The notes beneath the pieces were generated by a model. It was given only the letters and a program-made list of their open reading frames with translations, made no database searches and was not told where the DNA came from. Below, piece after piece: positions 8,283 to 17,192 of a DNA stretch of 64,000 nucleotides. The DNA is from CAWFFV01 sp963814985 (GTDB lineage: Bacteria > Chloroflexota > Ktedonobacteria > Ktedonobacterales > Ktedonobacteraceae). The translations under genes were made by a program, and so were the position numbers. Position 1 is the first letter of the stretch. Each line of letters begins with the position of its first letter. The stretch lies in contig CAWFFV010000058.1 in NCBI GenBank assembly GCA_963814985.1, forward strand, positions 62,001 through 126,000, written 5' to 3'.

Positions 8283-11200
8283 TTATGTGACCGTTAGCGT
8301 AACAGAGATGACCAGTCGATTTCCCTGCGTTTGCTGCGCAGTGCCACCGATAGCGGTAATAGAGACCTGTGTCTGATAGATGCCAGGTGCTAAATCAGCA
8401 ATATTGGGAGCAAGGAACAATGTTGCTGATTGACCGCTGGTATTGAATGAGCCAGCAGCAGACGAGAGGTTCAGCCAGGGGGCTGTGCTGGTTATACTTG
8501 TACCCCAATGCAGCAGCCAGAACAACTCCCATATGCAGTGATGTTCACGGACTGTGGTGTTGGATTGGAGCTTCCTTGCACTGCATTGAAGGAGAGCGCA
8601 CTTGCTGATGGTTGCGGCAGGGTACAGGGAGCTGATACTACCAGTGTGACGATAATCGTCAGGGGGCTTCCTCCGGCTAAGGTATTATTTTCATCTGCGC
8701 CGAAGAGTGTTACCTGCGCTGTATAGGTCCCAGGACTCAAATTACCCACGTTGATACGTGTATTGATCTGGGCCGTCTGTCCGGGAGCAATTTGCCCGCC
8801 TGATGGGCTGGTTGCAAACCAGGAAGAGGTTAGCATAACGTATGTGCCGTGCCAGTAGAGTGCACTCCCACCAGTGTTTGTGAGCGCGATGACCTGAGGC
8901 GGCGGATTGGCCTGTCCCTGGATTGTACTGAAGTTGAGGTTCAGTGGAGATGCACTCATAATCGGTGAGGCAGGAGTGGGAAGTGTCTGAAATCGTTAAC
9001 TGAACCAGAACTGATTGGGTACTCTGTCCTGTCGAAAAAAAGATTGGAGCGGTATATGTGCCAGGTTGGAGACCTGTCACATTAACACCTACCAGCGTCG
9101 TCGTGCTCATGGCCGCGTTCCCCAGCTGACCTTGTGTGGAGGAGACGGTGATCCATTGTGCAGAAGAGTTAGCCTGCCAATTGATTGTGTTTGTGCAACT
9201 TGCAGATGCGTTGATAGTCACTGCCTGCAGGTCTGGATTACCCTTGCCTGAGACTGTACTGAAAGACAGGCTTCCACTATTTAGTCGTAGCTCACATCGT
9301 GGCTGTACGGTCAGGGAGATACTTACGGCCTGCGAATTGCTGGCTGTCTCTTGATCGACATTAAGCACAAGCGTGTTTGTGTATGTTCCTGGTAACAAAT
9401 TCTGACTCCGGGCTGTCACACGGATAAAGCTTGTGGTCTGAGGTGCAACCGTACCCGATGTCTGGTCTGTACTTAACCAGTTGGTGCTGACTAATTCGCC
9501 AGTGGTCGGAGATGTGTCGTTTGCTAGTGACCAGTGCAGCGGTTGTGAGCCGGGATTGTTTACAGTCAGAAGTTGTGTTTGTGGGTCTGGTCCTCCATCA
9601 AAGGCTGTGAAAGAGAGGAGCGCTGGTGCAACTGTTAATATGGTACCAGCGCTGGGGAGCACGCTCATACTCACTTGCACTGTTGTGGGTGCACCAGCAT
9701 TAGAAGAAAAAGTGATGGAGCCTTGATAGCCTCCTGGTGGGAGGCTGGCTCCGTTCACCACCTATGGTGATGGTTTGACTATCACTCAGGGTGCCCTGCT
9801 GAGGACTTGTCATTAACCACGGTTGGTTACTACTTGCTGCCCACGTAATGCTTCCACTACCGGTGTTATGAAGTTGTAAGGGCTGGATGGTATTTATCCC
9901 TTGTGTGGTCGTGCCTAAATCCAGCGTATTTGCATCAATGATCAGGTGGGCAGGACGCGTTGGACCACTTGCAATGTGCAGCGTTGCATTGGCTGTATAA
10001 TGCGTTGTAATGTCTTCGGCCTGGACTGTATGGAAACCTGAATTCCAGCTTTCGTCGAGAGGGAGGGAGAGATCGGCAGCTCCATTTGCCCCTACCGTGA
10101 CATAAGGTTCAGTACCTGATACTTTTATTGTTTCTTGTGTGTCATGAGTGAGAAACACACGCGCAGAGGGAGAGAAGTGAGACATGTGCAAAAATACATG
10201 TTGTCCAATATTGACATTGCTAGAGGACAGGGTGAGTGTGGGTGTGTTAGATGATGCAATCCTACTTTGCGATGCGGGATGAGCGTTTGCGGTAAGCAAA
10301 TTGATGAGCGTGGGAGAGAGAAGTCCAACCAGAAGCAGGAGTATCAACCCAACAAAGAAGACAGCTTTCTTTTTGAAGAACAAGGTTGGTTGCGTGGTTC
10401 GTTGATTTGATAGATTGGTGAGAGGTAATGCAGAGACCAACCTGGCGATTAGCGAAATCTGACCAGGTGGCATAAAAGGAGGCGATGCAACGGCCTGGAG
10501 TGACTCAGCGATGGAAATGGATTGGTCTGTGGGAAGATGTAAGAGAAATTCAGATGATATGTGGTTAGATAAAACTTTAGGAAGCCTCAGTGTATGTTCA
10601 GATGATATGTGATTAAATGAAACTATAGGCGACTTGAGTGTAGGTTGTGGTGGAGTACGCTCTAATGTGACCATTCTGGTTCGTCGTGGTGAGTATTGTT
10701 TCGGAATAGCAGGAAGCATAGGCTGTGTAGAATGGTAGATGGAGGTGAAGGTGGAAGGTTCCTTAGAGAGGAGGTAGGCTTGCTCCAATGCGTTGGCAAA
10801 GGCTTCTATACTCGCAAAACGCTGCTGTGGATCTTTGGAGAGCGCTTTCATGACGACCTGTTCCATTTCTGATGGAATGGTAGGAACTTTCTCATGCAAA
10901 GAGGGGGGAGCAATCAAGAGATGCTGGCTGGCAATCTCATGAAAAGAGCCGTGGAATGGGCAATGTCCACACAGCCACTCGTAGACCACAACCCCTAATG
11001 CATACTGATCGCTCGCTCGGCGAGGTCTGCCTTGTAACTGCTCAGGAGCCATATATTGGATCGTTCCATCCGCCCGTTGAAGATTTTCAGCGTGTGAACT
11101 CTGTGCAATGAGTGCAATGCCGAAGTCGCTGAGCAAAATCTCGCCATGCTGTCCCAGGAGTATATTTTCAGGTTTCACGTCCCGGTAAATCAGTTTCTTC

Positions 11201-11577
11201 CCATGGGCATATTGCAATGCTGAGGCAATTTGTTTTACATACGAGACGATAGCAGCCAGCGATGGCAGAGTGTCCTGAGAATATAATTCACGTACAGTGC
11301 CGCCTGGGGCATAATCCATGACCAAAAATGGTATGCCCCCCTCTATGCCATAGTCCAGTATGCGTACAATATGAGGATGGACTAAATTTGCAATGGTCAG
11401 GGCCTCGGTGCGAAAACTGTCTTCACATTTGTATGAAAGGTGGGTGTGCAAAACCTTGACGGCGGCAGGGGTGTTCAGATGTACGTGCTTACTCAAATAA
11501 ACATCTGCAAAACCTCCTTGTCCCAGTAAATGCACCAGACGATAGTTGCCCAACCGTTGTCCAACGCGGTGTGTCAT
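8283..11577 (-). pseudogene. Ser/Thr protein kinase with BACON-like repeat ectodomain, three frameshifts
   Basis: The kinase domain (residues 1-270) is intact: Gly loop GQGGFADV (19-26), Lys41 in AVKVL, YRDVKPEN with Asp133, DFG (151-153) and MAPEQ. A linker, one membrane helix (about 409-432) and an Ig-like segment follow. Then come BACON-like units of about 100 residues with the pattern LSF..xxG..PxPQxVxIxNxG....W.......W, W(L/I)xxSxxxG and (L/S)PGTYxxxVxxxS. Three breaks near 9760, 8978 and 8520 split the ectodomain, and each is explained by one base. It has an AGGAGG ribosome site. Joined, it would be about 1,100 residues with kinase inside and repeats outside, possibly a carbohydrate or cell-surface sensor. 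The kinase half alone could still be made. Confidence 0.85.
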
Positions 11578-11696
11578 TGGTAAGGCCTCCTAAAAATAAA
11601 GTTTTTGTATCTCCCTGCTGTAAAAATAGCCATTTTATCCATATTCACTATTGTATCGCTTTTTCTCTTCCTGGGCAACAGATATATCAAACTATC

Positions 11697-12890
11697 TTAA
11701 GAAATCTGGGAGTAATTCTGTAATGCTGCCCATAAGCAGAGCATTACCACTGTCAGAATGATGATATAGGGGAACAACGACCAGAGACCGACCCTTTGTG
11801 CCAGGTTGCCAGCTAACCAGGGAAAGAGGGCAGCTCCCACACTACCCAGGCTGGCAGCAAAACCAATGGCTCCCGGCAACACACGAGCAGAAACGAGGTT
11901 TGACATCAAAGCGATAGTAGTAGGATAGATTGGACCAAGACTAAATCCGGTGATCCAAAGGCCCAGGGCGGATACTAGCTGTATCGGAGCTAACCAGGCA
12001 AGCGTGATTCCAATGATGATACCAATCAGGCACCCCTGTATTAAGCGCTTATTTCCTATCTTGAGCGCAACCTTTGCTAACGTCAAACGGCCCAATGTCA
12101 GTCCGAGCCAGTAGCCACTCACAATCCAACCAGAGAGCAACATAGAGCCATGCCGCTCCTCCGTCAAAAGACTATAACTCCAGTTGCCCAAACTGATCTC
12201 TGATCCAACATAGAAGATCAGGAAGAAGGCGGCGATCCAGATCACACGCTGCCTGAGCGTGATCAACAAAACATTATTTTCTGCCTTTGTCATGTCTTTC
12301 TGCGTTGAAAGCTGATCTTTGAAGACCAGACTAAATCCAACCAGCAGGGCAGCGCTCATCGTACTCGACACGAGATACACGTTATTCCAGCTGAATTTCG
12401 ATGCTAACATACTTGCGGCAATTATTGGTCCAAGCAAGGCTCCAATACCGTAAAAGGCGTGTAAGTAGTTGAGGAGGGATGTGTTGCGTGGAAGGCTGGC
12501 AATATAAGAGTTCAGGCCAGCATCGAGTATGGCGACTCCCAGTCCTGAGAAGAGAAATGCTATGAGCGTGATGACAAATGGAGGTATCAGGCTAAGGCTT
12601 CCTAGACTGAGTAAGAGGAAAGTCGTACCCAGCATCAGAAAATTCCGGTTACCTAACCTCTCGACGAGCAGCCCATTGTTAAAGGCTGCAATAAAATAGC
12701 CTGTTGTGCCAGCTATAAAAAGCAGCCCGGCGGTAGCTTTGTCGATATGGTAATAGGTAAGCAAACTGGGGAGCAGGACTCCCAGGGCACCATCGTTGGC
12801 TCCAATCAGGATAAAGGCGAAAAACGCCAGTGAGACTTTGTTGCGTAGCGAGAGGTTGGTTTGTTGCTGTTCATTTGAGAATGTTTTCAT
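11697..12890 (-). CDS. MFS transporter (FucP/BSC6-like)
   Basis: A 397-residue protein with about 12 membrane helices. The first-half signature is FNNGLLVERLGNRNFLMLG after helix 2. The second half has the equivalent GRLTLAKVALKIGNKRL and SLGPIYPTTIALM. Length and pattern fit the 12-helix sugar/fucose-permease-like branch of the major facilitator superfamily. It would be a proton-coupled carrier or exporter at the cytoplasmic membrane, and the substrate cannot be read. AAGGG lies about 6 nt before the ATG. It is divergent from the CoA-transferase gene, with about 95 nt between the starts. Confidence 0.8.
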   Translation of the reverse strand: MKTFSNEQQQTNLSLRNKVSLAFFAFILIGANDGALGVLLPSLLTYYHIDKATAGLLFIAGTTGYFIAAFNNGLLVERLGNRNFLMLGTTFLLLSLGSLSLIPPFVITLIAFLFSGLGVAILDAGLNSYIASLPRNTSLLNYLHAFYGIGALLGPIIAASMLASKFSWNNVYLVSSTMSAALLVGFSLVFKDQLSTQKDMTKAENNVLLITLRQRVIWIAAFFLIFYVGSEISLGNWSYSLLTEERHGSMLLSGWIVSGYWLGLTLGRLTLAKVALKIGNKRLIQGCLIGIIIGITLAWLAPIQLVSALGLWITGFSLGPIYPTTIALMSNLVSARVLPGAIGFAASLGSVGAALFPWLAGNLAQRVGLWSLFPYIIILTVVMLCLWAALQNYSQIS

Positions 12891-12984
12891 ATATCCCTTT
12901 CAAACATGACATTGACAACCTCTGCATATCCCTGATACCCTACAAATACAGTACTGATTGTTTATCCCCGCGAAGGAGACAGAG

Positions 12985-14160
12985 ATGAACCAACCTCTCA
13001 GTGGCATACGTATTCTTGATCTATCACGCCTGATTCCCGGTGCTTATGCAACACAAATGATGGCAGACTTTGGCGCAGATGTCGTTAAGGTTGAAGAGCC
13101 TGGCAGTGGTGACTATGGTCGCTTTATGCCTCCGTATGGTCCCCAGGGGATGGGTCTCTATTTCCTGACAACAAACCGTAACAAACGTAGTATAACATTG
13201 AATCTGAAAACAGCGGAAGGGCGCGAGATATTTCTACGTCTGGTGCGTGAGGCCGATGTCGTGTTGGAAAGTTTTCGCCCCGGTGTATTGGAGCGGTTGG
13301 GTCTGGGCTATGAACAATTGAAAGAGACCAATCGCGGTATTATTTATTGTGCTATCAGTGGTTATGGACAGGATGGCCCCTATCGTTCGCAAGTAGGGCA
13401 CGATCTGAACTATGAGGGCTATGCTGGACTGTTGCACTATAATCGTAGCCCACATGGAGAACCTGTGATGCCGCCTACCCAACTGGGCGATCTTGCAGGT
13501 GGTAGCTATCCGGCGGTTATTGGTATATTAACAGCTATAGTAGGACGAGCGAAGACAGGTGAAGGATGTCTGATTGATACTTCAATGACAGAAGGCGTAA
13601 TGTCCCTGTTGCCCCTGACCTCTGCTATATATCTTAATACGGGTAAAGCTCCCATCCCTGGACATAGTCCCCTCGATGGTGGTTTGCCTTGTTACAATAT
13701 CTATGAGACCAAAGATGGTAAATATGTGACGCTGGCTGCACTGGAACAAAAGTTCTGGCATGCATTCTGTACACGCATTGGGCATCTTGAATTACTGCCT
13801 TTCCATCAGCCAGTTGGTCCAGTAGAACGTGAAGAGGCGATAACCAGACTCCGTACGATCTTTAAAACGAAAACGCGTGATGAGTGGATGGCGGAACTTG
13901 CTGATAGTGATGCATGCGTTGGACCAGTTTACAGCATGGATGAAGCACTCAATGATGTGCATGCCCAGGCACGCGGAAGCATTATCTCCTCCGGCAAGGA
14001 AGCCTTGCGGACTTTGCCAGGTTTCCCGCGACTTTCTACTGTCGAATCTGAGCAGCGCTATGCACCTCCCGCTTTGGGTGAACATACTCATGAGATCTTA
14101 CATGAGGCTGGCTATTGCGATGAAGAAATAGAGCAATTTAAGGCAAAAGGGGTAATTTAG
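12985..14160 (+). CDS. CaiB/BaiF-type (family III) CoA-transferase or alpha-methylacyl-CoA racemase
   Basis: About 391 residues, the usual length. It has the N-terminal GIRILDLSRLIPGAYATQ, VVKVEEPGSGD, the FLTTNRNKRSITLNLK block, SFRPGVLERLGLGYE, GYGQDGPY and GDLAGG with the expected catalytic Asp. GHDLNY just before it matches the His-containing GHDINY motif of alpha-methylacyl-CoA racemases, so racemase activity is a real alternative to CoA transfer. ATG 12985 is chosen for the AAGGAGA site 5-6 nt upstream. It is followed after 1 nt by an M20 peptidase, so the two are probably co-transcribed. The acyl substrate is unknown. Confidence 0.85.
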   Translation: MNQPLSGIRILDLSRLIPGAYATQMMADFGADVVKVEEPGSGDYGRFMPPYGPQGMGLYFLTTNRNKRSITLNLKTAEGREIFLRLVREADVVLESFRPGVLERLGLGYEQLKETNRGIIYCAISGYGQDGPYRSQVGHDLNYEGYAGLLHYNRSPHGEPVMPPTQLGDLAGGSYPAVIGILTAIVGRAKTGEGCLIDTSMTEGVMSLLPLTSAIYLNTGKAPIPGHSPLDGGLPCYNIYETKDGKYVTLAALEQKFWHAFCTRIGHLELLPFHQPVGPVEREEAITRLRTIFKTKTRDEWMAELADSDACVGPVYSMDEALNDVHAQARGSIISSGKEALRTLPGFPRLSTVESEQRYAPPALGEHTHEILHEAGYCDEEIEQFKAKGVI

Positions 14161-14161
14161 T

Positions 14162-15325
14162 ATGGATAAGCATCATACTGTTGAGCGTGCTGAGCAAATA
14201 ATGGAGCCATATCTTGCTGATCTAAAAGCTATTGTGAATATTGATTCTGGTACGTATACGAAAACTGGCGTGGATCGTGTTGGTGCCTACTTGCAGGAGC
14301 GTTTTCATGATTTTGGTTTTGCTACCTATTTTGATCGTCAGAAAGATTATGGTGATCATCTTGTGGCTATCCATAAGGGAAGCGCTACCAACGGTCCACG
14401 TATTCTGCTGATAGGACATATAGACACCGTTTTCCCGGCAGGAGAGGCTGAGCGCCGTCCGTTTGCCATCAATCAACGCAATGGGACGCGTATTGCCACT
14501 GGTCCTGGCGTACTCGATATGAAATCGGGCGTTCTCCTTGGCATGTATGGTGTCCACCTGCTGATTGCTGAGCAGCAGACAAACTATCAGAATGTCACCT
14601 TTATCTGCAATAGTGATGAGGAGATCGGTTCCCCTGTTAGCAAATCCCTGATCCAGGAGTTGGCCCATCAATCCGATGCCGTGATTGTGCTGGAGCCAGG
14701 GCGTACTCTCAGTAACGTGGTTTCCTCACGGCGTAGTGTTGGTCACTACCGTGTTGAAGTACGTGGTGTCTCTGCCCATGCGGGAGTGGAACCACAGAGT
14801 GGACGTAATGCGATTCTGGAACTTTCGTATCAAGTACAGGCAATGCAGGCTCTTCATGGTACCATTCCCGGCACCTCACTGAGTGTTGGCATCATTCATG
14901 GAGGTGAACGCACAAATGTCGTACCAGATTTCGCCTATTGCGAGATAGACGTGCGAGCCAGCGACTTAGAGGGAGTTCAGGCCATCGAGGCGGCGATGCG
15001 CAACGTTGTCTCTAAGCATGTGCTCGATGGCACACAGATTACGTTAAGTGGTGGTATGCGCTGTATGCCCTTTGAGCATTCTGAGCGCAATGCAGGGCTG
15101 GTGCAAATGGTGAAAGAGGCTGGCGAGGAGTTGGGTGTGAAGATCAAGGATATGGGTAGTGGTGGTGCCTCCGATGCTAACAATACTTCTATCCTGGGGA
15201 TACCTACCATAGATGGACTTGGTGCAGGTGGTGGTATGGCTCATAATCCAGAAGAGTATATCGAACTTGACTATCTTCCCACTCGTATCGCATTGCTGGT
15301 TGGTCTGGTACAAAATCAGTGCTAA
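14162..15325 (+). CDS. M20-family metallopeptidase (carboxypeptidase G2/ArgE-like)
   Basis: This 387-residue protein carries all M20 metal-site motifs: GHIDTVFP (His86, Asp88), GPGVLDMKSG (Asp119), NSDEEIGS (Glu153/154), LEPG and the final MAHNPEEY His. The dimerisation-domain motif SAHAGVEPQSGRNAI is close to glutamate carboxypeptidases (CPG2), so release of C-terminal Glu or deacylation of N-acyl amino acids is likely. No signal peptide is visible, so it should be cytosolic. It starts 1 nt after the CoA-transferase/racemase stop. A joint role in processing an acyl-amino-acid compound is a guess from this linkage. Confidence 0.88.
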   Translation: MDKHHTVERAEQIMEPYLADLKAIVNIDSGTYTKTGVDRVGAYLQERFHDFGFATYFDRQKDYGDHLVAIHKGSATNGPRILLIGHIDTVFPAGEAERRPFAINQRNGTRIATGPGVLDMKSGVLLGMYGVHLLIAEQQTNYQNVTFICNSDEEIGSPVSKSLIQELAHQSDAVIVLEPGRTLSNVVSSRRSVGHYRVEVRGVSAHAGVEPQSGRNAILELSYQVQAMQALHGTIPGTSLSVGIIHGGERTNVVPDFAYCEIDVRASDLEGVQAIEAAMRNVVSKHVLDGTQITLSGGMRCMPFEHSERNAGLVQMVKEAGEELGVKIKDMGSGGASDANNTSILGIPTIDGLGAGGGMAHNPEEYIELDYLPTRIALLVGLVQNQC

Positions 15326-15333
15326 TGGGAAAA

Positions 15334-15350
15334 AGAGGTCTGAGTAGTTG
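15334..15350. repeat. Solo end of the palindromic mosaic family
   Basis: AGAGGTCTGAGTAGTTG, 8 nt after the M20 peptidase stop. It matches the outer end of the family but has no core or second end. Confidence 0.5.
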
Positions 15351-15551
15351 CAATGGGAAGATACTCTAGAGAAGAGACACCAGCCACCATTGAAAATTAT
15401 TGAGCGCCACGAGAATAGTAGTATAGGGGAATAATGTGGTATAATTGGAAGACACTGTATAGTGCTTTGTTGCTTAGAGGGAATTGTCTCTTAGAAGCCG
15501 CGCAATACAGGAGCGTTTGTTGGGTATGAACCCAGGAATTGAGAAAGAGAC

Positions 15552-15911
15552 ATGTCATTGACTGACCAAATCTTGTATTGTCGCGATTGTAATCAGGAAT
15601 TCACGTTTACAATTGGTGAACAAGAATTTTATGCTAGTCGTGGGTTGACTAATGACCCGAGCCGATGTCCAGAATGCCGTGCTGCACGCAAGCAATCTGG
15701 CGGTGGGCAGAGTCGTATGGGTGGTGGTGATCGCAGTGGTGGTTTTCGTGAACGGGAACCACGTCGGATGTATAGCGCTACCTGTGCCAGTTGTGGAAAC
15801 GAGGCGCAGGTTCCTTTTCAGCCGAGGGATGACAGGCCAGTGTATTGCAGCAATTGTTACCAGCCACAAAGTTCCTCTGATCGAGGTAGTAACCGTCGAT
15901 CGCGCTGGTAA
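15552..15911 (+). CDS. Small double zinc-ribbon protein
   Basis: A 119-residue protein with two zinc-ribbon modules. The first is YCRDCNQEFTFTIGEQEFY...CPECR near the N-terminus, resembling the probable zinc-binding zf-trcl type. The second is CASCG...VYCSNC near the C-terminus. A Gly/Arg-rich linker (GGGDRSGGFRERE) separates them and the tail is RRSRW. The basic, disordered parts suggest nucleic-acid or ribosome binding. A GAGAAAGAGA site precedes the ATG. It ends 5 nt before rpsU, so the two are probably one transcript, which fits a translation-linked role. Confidence 0.8.
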   Translation: MSLTDQILYCRDCNQEFTFTIGEQEFYASRGLTNDPSRCPECRAARKQSGGGQSRMGGGDRSGGFREREPRRMYSATCASCGNEAQVPFQPRDDRPVYCSNCYQPQSSSDRGSNRRSRW

Positions 15912-15916
15912 TCCTC

Positions 15917-16103
15917 GTGAGTGATATTCTCCTGAAATCAGGTGATTCATTTGAACTTGCACTGAAGCTATTCAATCGCAAGATTTCAGAATGCGGGCAT
16001 TCTCTCGGAAGCGCGCCGCCGCCGCTTCTACGAGAATCCGCAGGCCCGTCGGAAGCGCAAAGCCGCAGTGGCACAACGCCGCCGACAGCGTCGCTCTCAA
16101 TAG
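15917..16103 (+). pseudogene. rpsU: Ribosomal protein bS21, frameshifted
   Basis: GTG start, then SDILLKSGDSFELALKLFNRKISECG, a bS21-like N-terminus. After one extra G in the G3 run at 15995-15997 the bS21 pattern resumes in another frame: ILSEARRRRFYENP, then ARRKRKAAVAQRRRQRRSQ and TAG at 16101-16103. bS21 sits on the 30S platform and helps initiation. Without correction the frame gives an unrelated Pro/Ser-rich tail. A broken ribosomal gene with an otherwise preserved sequence points to a one-base sequence error or a spare paralogue. A terminator-like hairpin follows at 16129. Confidence 0.85.
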
Positions 16104-16128
16104 CTAAGTGAAGATGGAACGGGAGTGT

Positions 16129-16160
16129 CATGAGGACAGCTTTGCACTGCTGTCCTCATG
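16129..16160 (+). terminator. Hairpin after rpsU
   Basis: CATGAGGACAGC (16129-16140) pairs perfectly with GCTGTCCTCATG (16149-16160) over an 8-nt loop. A T-rich stretch (tctcttttcttt) follows about 8 nt later. It probably ends the zinc-ribbon/rpsU transcript. Confidence 0.6.
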
Positions 16161-16179
16161 TGAAGGGTCTCTTTTCTTT

Positions 16180-16620
16180 ATGAAGATGAACAGGCACAGC
16201 CAAATCTTTGCCAAACAAGTCCAGGTGGATTTACTTTCACTCTCTGATGCTGACCTCTTCCAGGCAATTCAGCAGTGGGTGAACGGAGAACCATCTGAGC
16301 TGTCTCATCATGTCCCGGAGGAGACCCGATCTGTATTAGGATATACGTCCAGGATCAATGAACCACACGCTCTTTCATCCATCTCCCTATTGGGAGGTGC
16401 ATTAGAAGCAGAAATGCAATGGCTTGCACCTGATCCACACCAGCTTCGCATCCTGTTGACGGACATGGATGTGAAAATCTTTACTCAGCATGTACTCCCG
16501 CTCGCGTTTCAATCGCTTCACGCAACATATCCCGAATGGTATGAGGGAGTGACATTCAATGCACACCTTGCCAATTACCTTCGTCGGATAGGTATGGAAA
16601 GACGAGCAATGACAAGATAA
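16180..16620 (+). CDS. Hypothetical protein
   Basis: About 146 residues starting MKMNRHSQIFAKQVQVDLL. The sequence is mostly helical with no recognised family. LLGGALEAEMQWL and WYEGVTFNAHLANYLRRIG are the most distinctive parts. An upstream ATG at 16108 would extend it through the rpsU terminator hairpin, so I prefer 16180, with GAAGGG about 14 nt upstream. It is followed by another small hypothetical gene on the same strand. Confidence 0.45.
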   Translation: MKMNRHSQIFAKQVQVDLLSLSDADLFQAIQQWVNGEPSELSHHVPEETRSVLGYTSRINEPHALSSISLLGGALEAEMQWLAPDPHQLRILLTDMDVKIFTQHVLPLAFQSLHATYPEWYEGVTFNAHLANYLRRIGMERRAMTR

Positions 16621-16745
16621 CGAGGAACAGCTTAACGGTGTCTGCCGATGCAAGAACTCTTTTCCTTTGTATCTTTTGTTGATGTCATACCGATCCCCCC
16701 TTATGAAGAGTCCTCTTTGTCTGTATCCAGAAAGTGAGCTTTGCA

Positions 16746-17192
16746 ATGTCAGCATCAATACACAAAACCTCTCTCTCGAAAGACCAATCTAGTTCCCCTA
16801 TCGTCCGTATCTCTTATGAATATGTGCTCCGGGAACACGCACGGGAATCCGCCTCCTACCTCTATGAAATCGCCTGTAGTGTCGCCTATCCAGCAGCATC
16901 CGGACATCTGTCAATCAGAGTCACGGGCCACAATACCTATCGAAATGCGGCTGCGAGGGAGGTCTCGTTTACGCGCCACGAGGCAGGAGCCACGACCTAT
17001 GTAGAGCTTCTTGCAGCGGAACAACTGGAAGTGAGAATCGTTGAGCAAGATGGCACCTATTGTAAAGCTCTTTACTACATACACGAACAAGAACTCATTG
17101 AGCAGAATGCAAGAGGCATTGTCTCCATTATCCAACGGATCGATGCGAGGTCTGATACTGGACTGAATGGGAAAGCAGCGGTTATATCATAA
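16746..17192 (+). CDS. Hypothetical protein
   Basis: About 148 residues. The centre looks like a beta-sandwich (GHLSIRVTGHNTYRNAAAREVSF, ATTYVELLAAEQLEVRIVEQDG), and a helical C-terminus follows (YYIHEQELIEQNARGIVSII). No family is recognised and there is no signal peptide. ATG 16746 is preferred to GTG 16734 because AGAAAGTGAG lies about 8 nt upstream. Its end overlaps the convergent P450 gene by a few bases. Confidence 0.45.
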   Translation: MSASIHKTSLSKDQSSSPIVRISYEYVLREHARESASYLYEIACSVAYPAASGHLSIRVTGHNTYRNAAAREVSFTRHEAGATTYVELLAAEQLEVRIVEQDGTYCKALYYIHEQELIEQNARGIVSIIQRIDARSDTGLNGKAAVIS

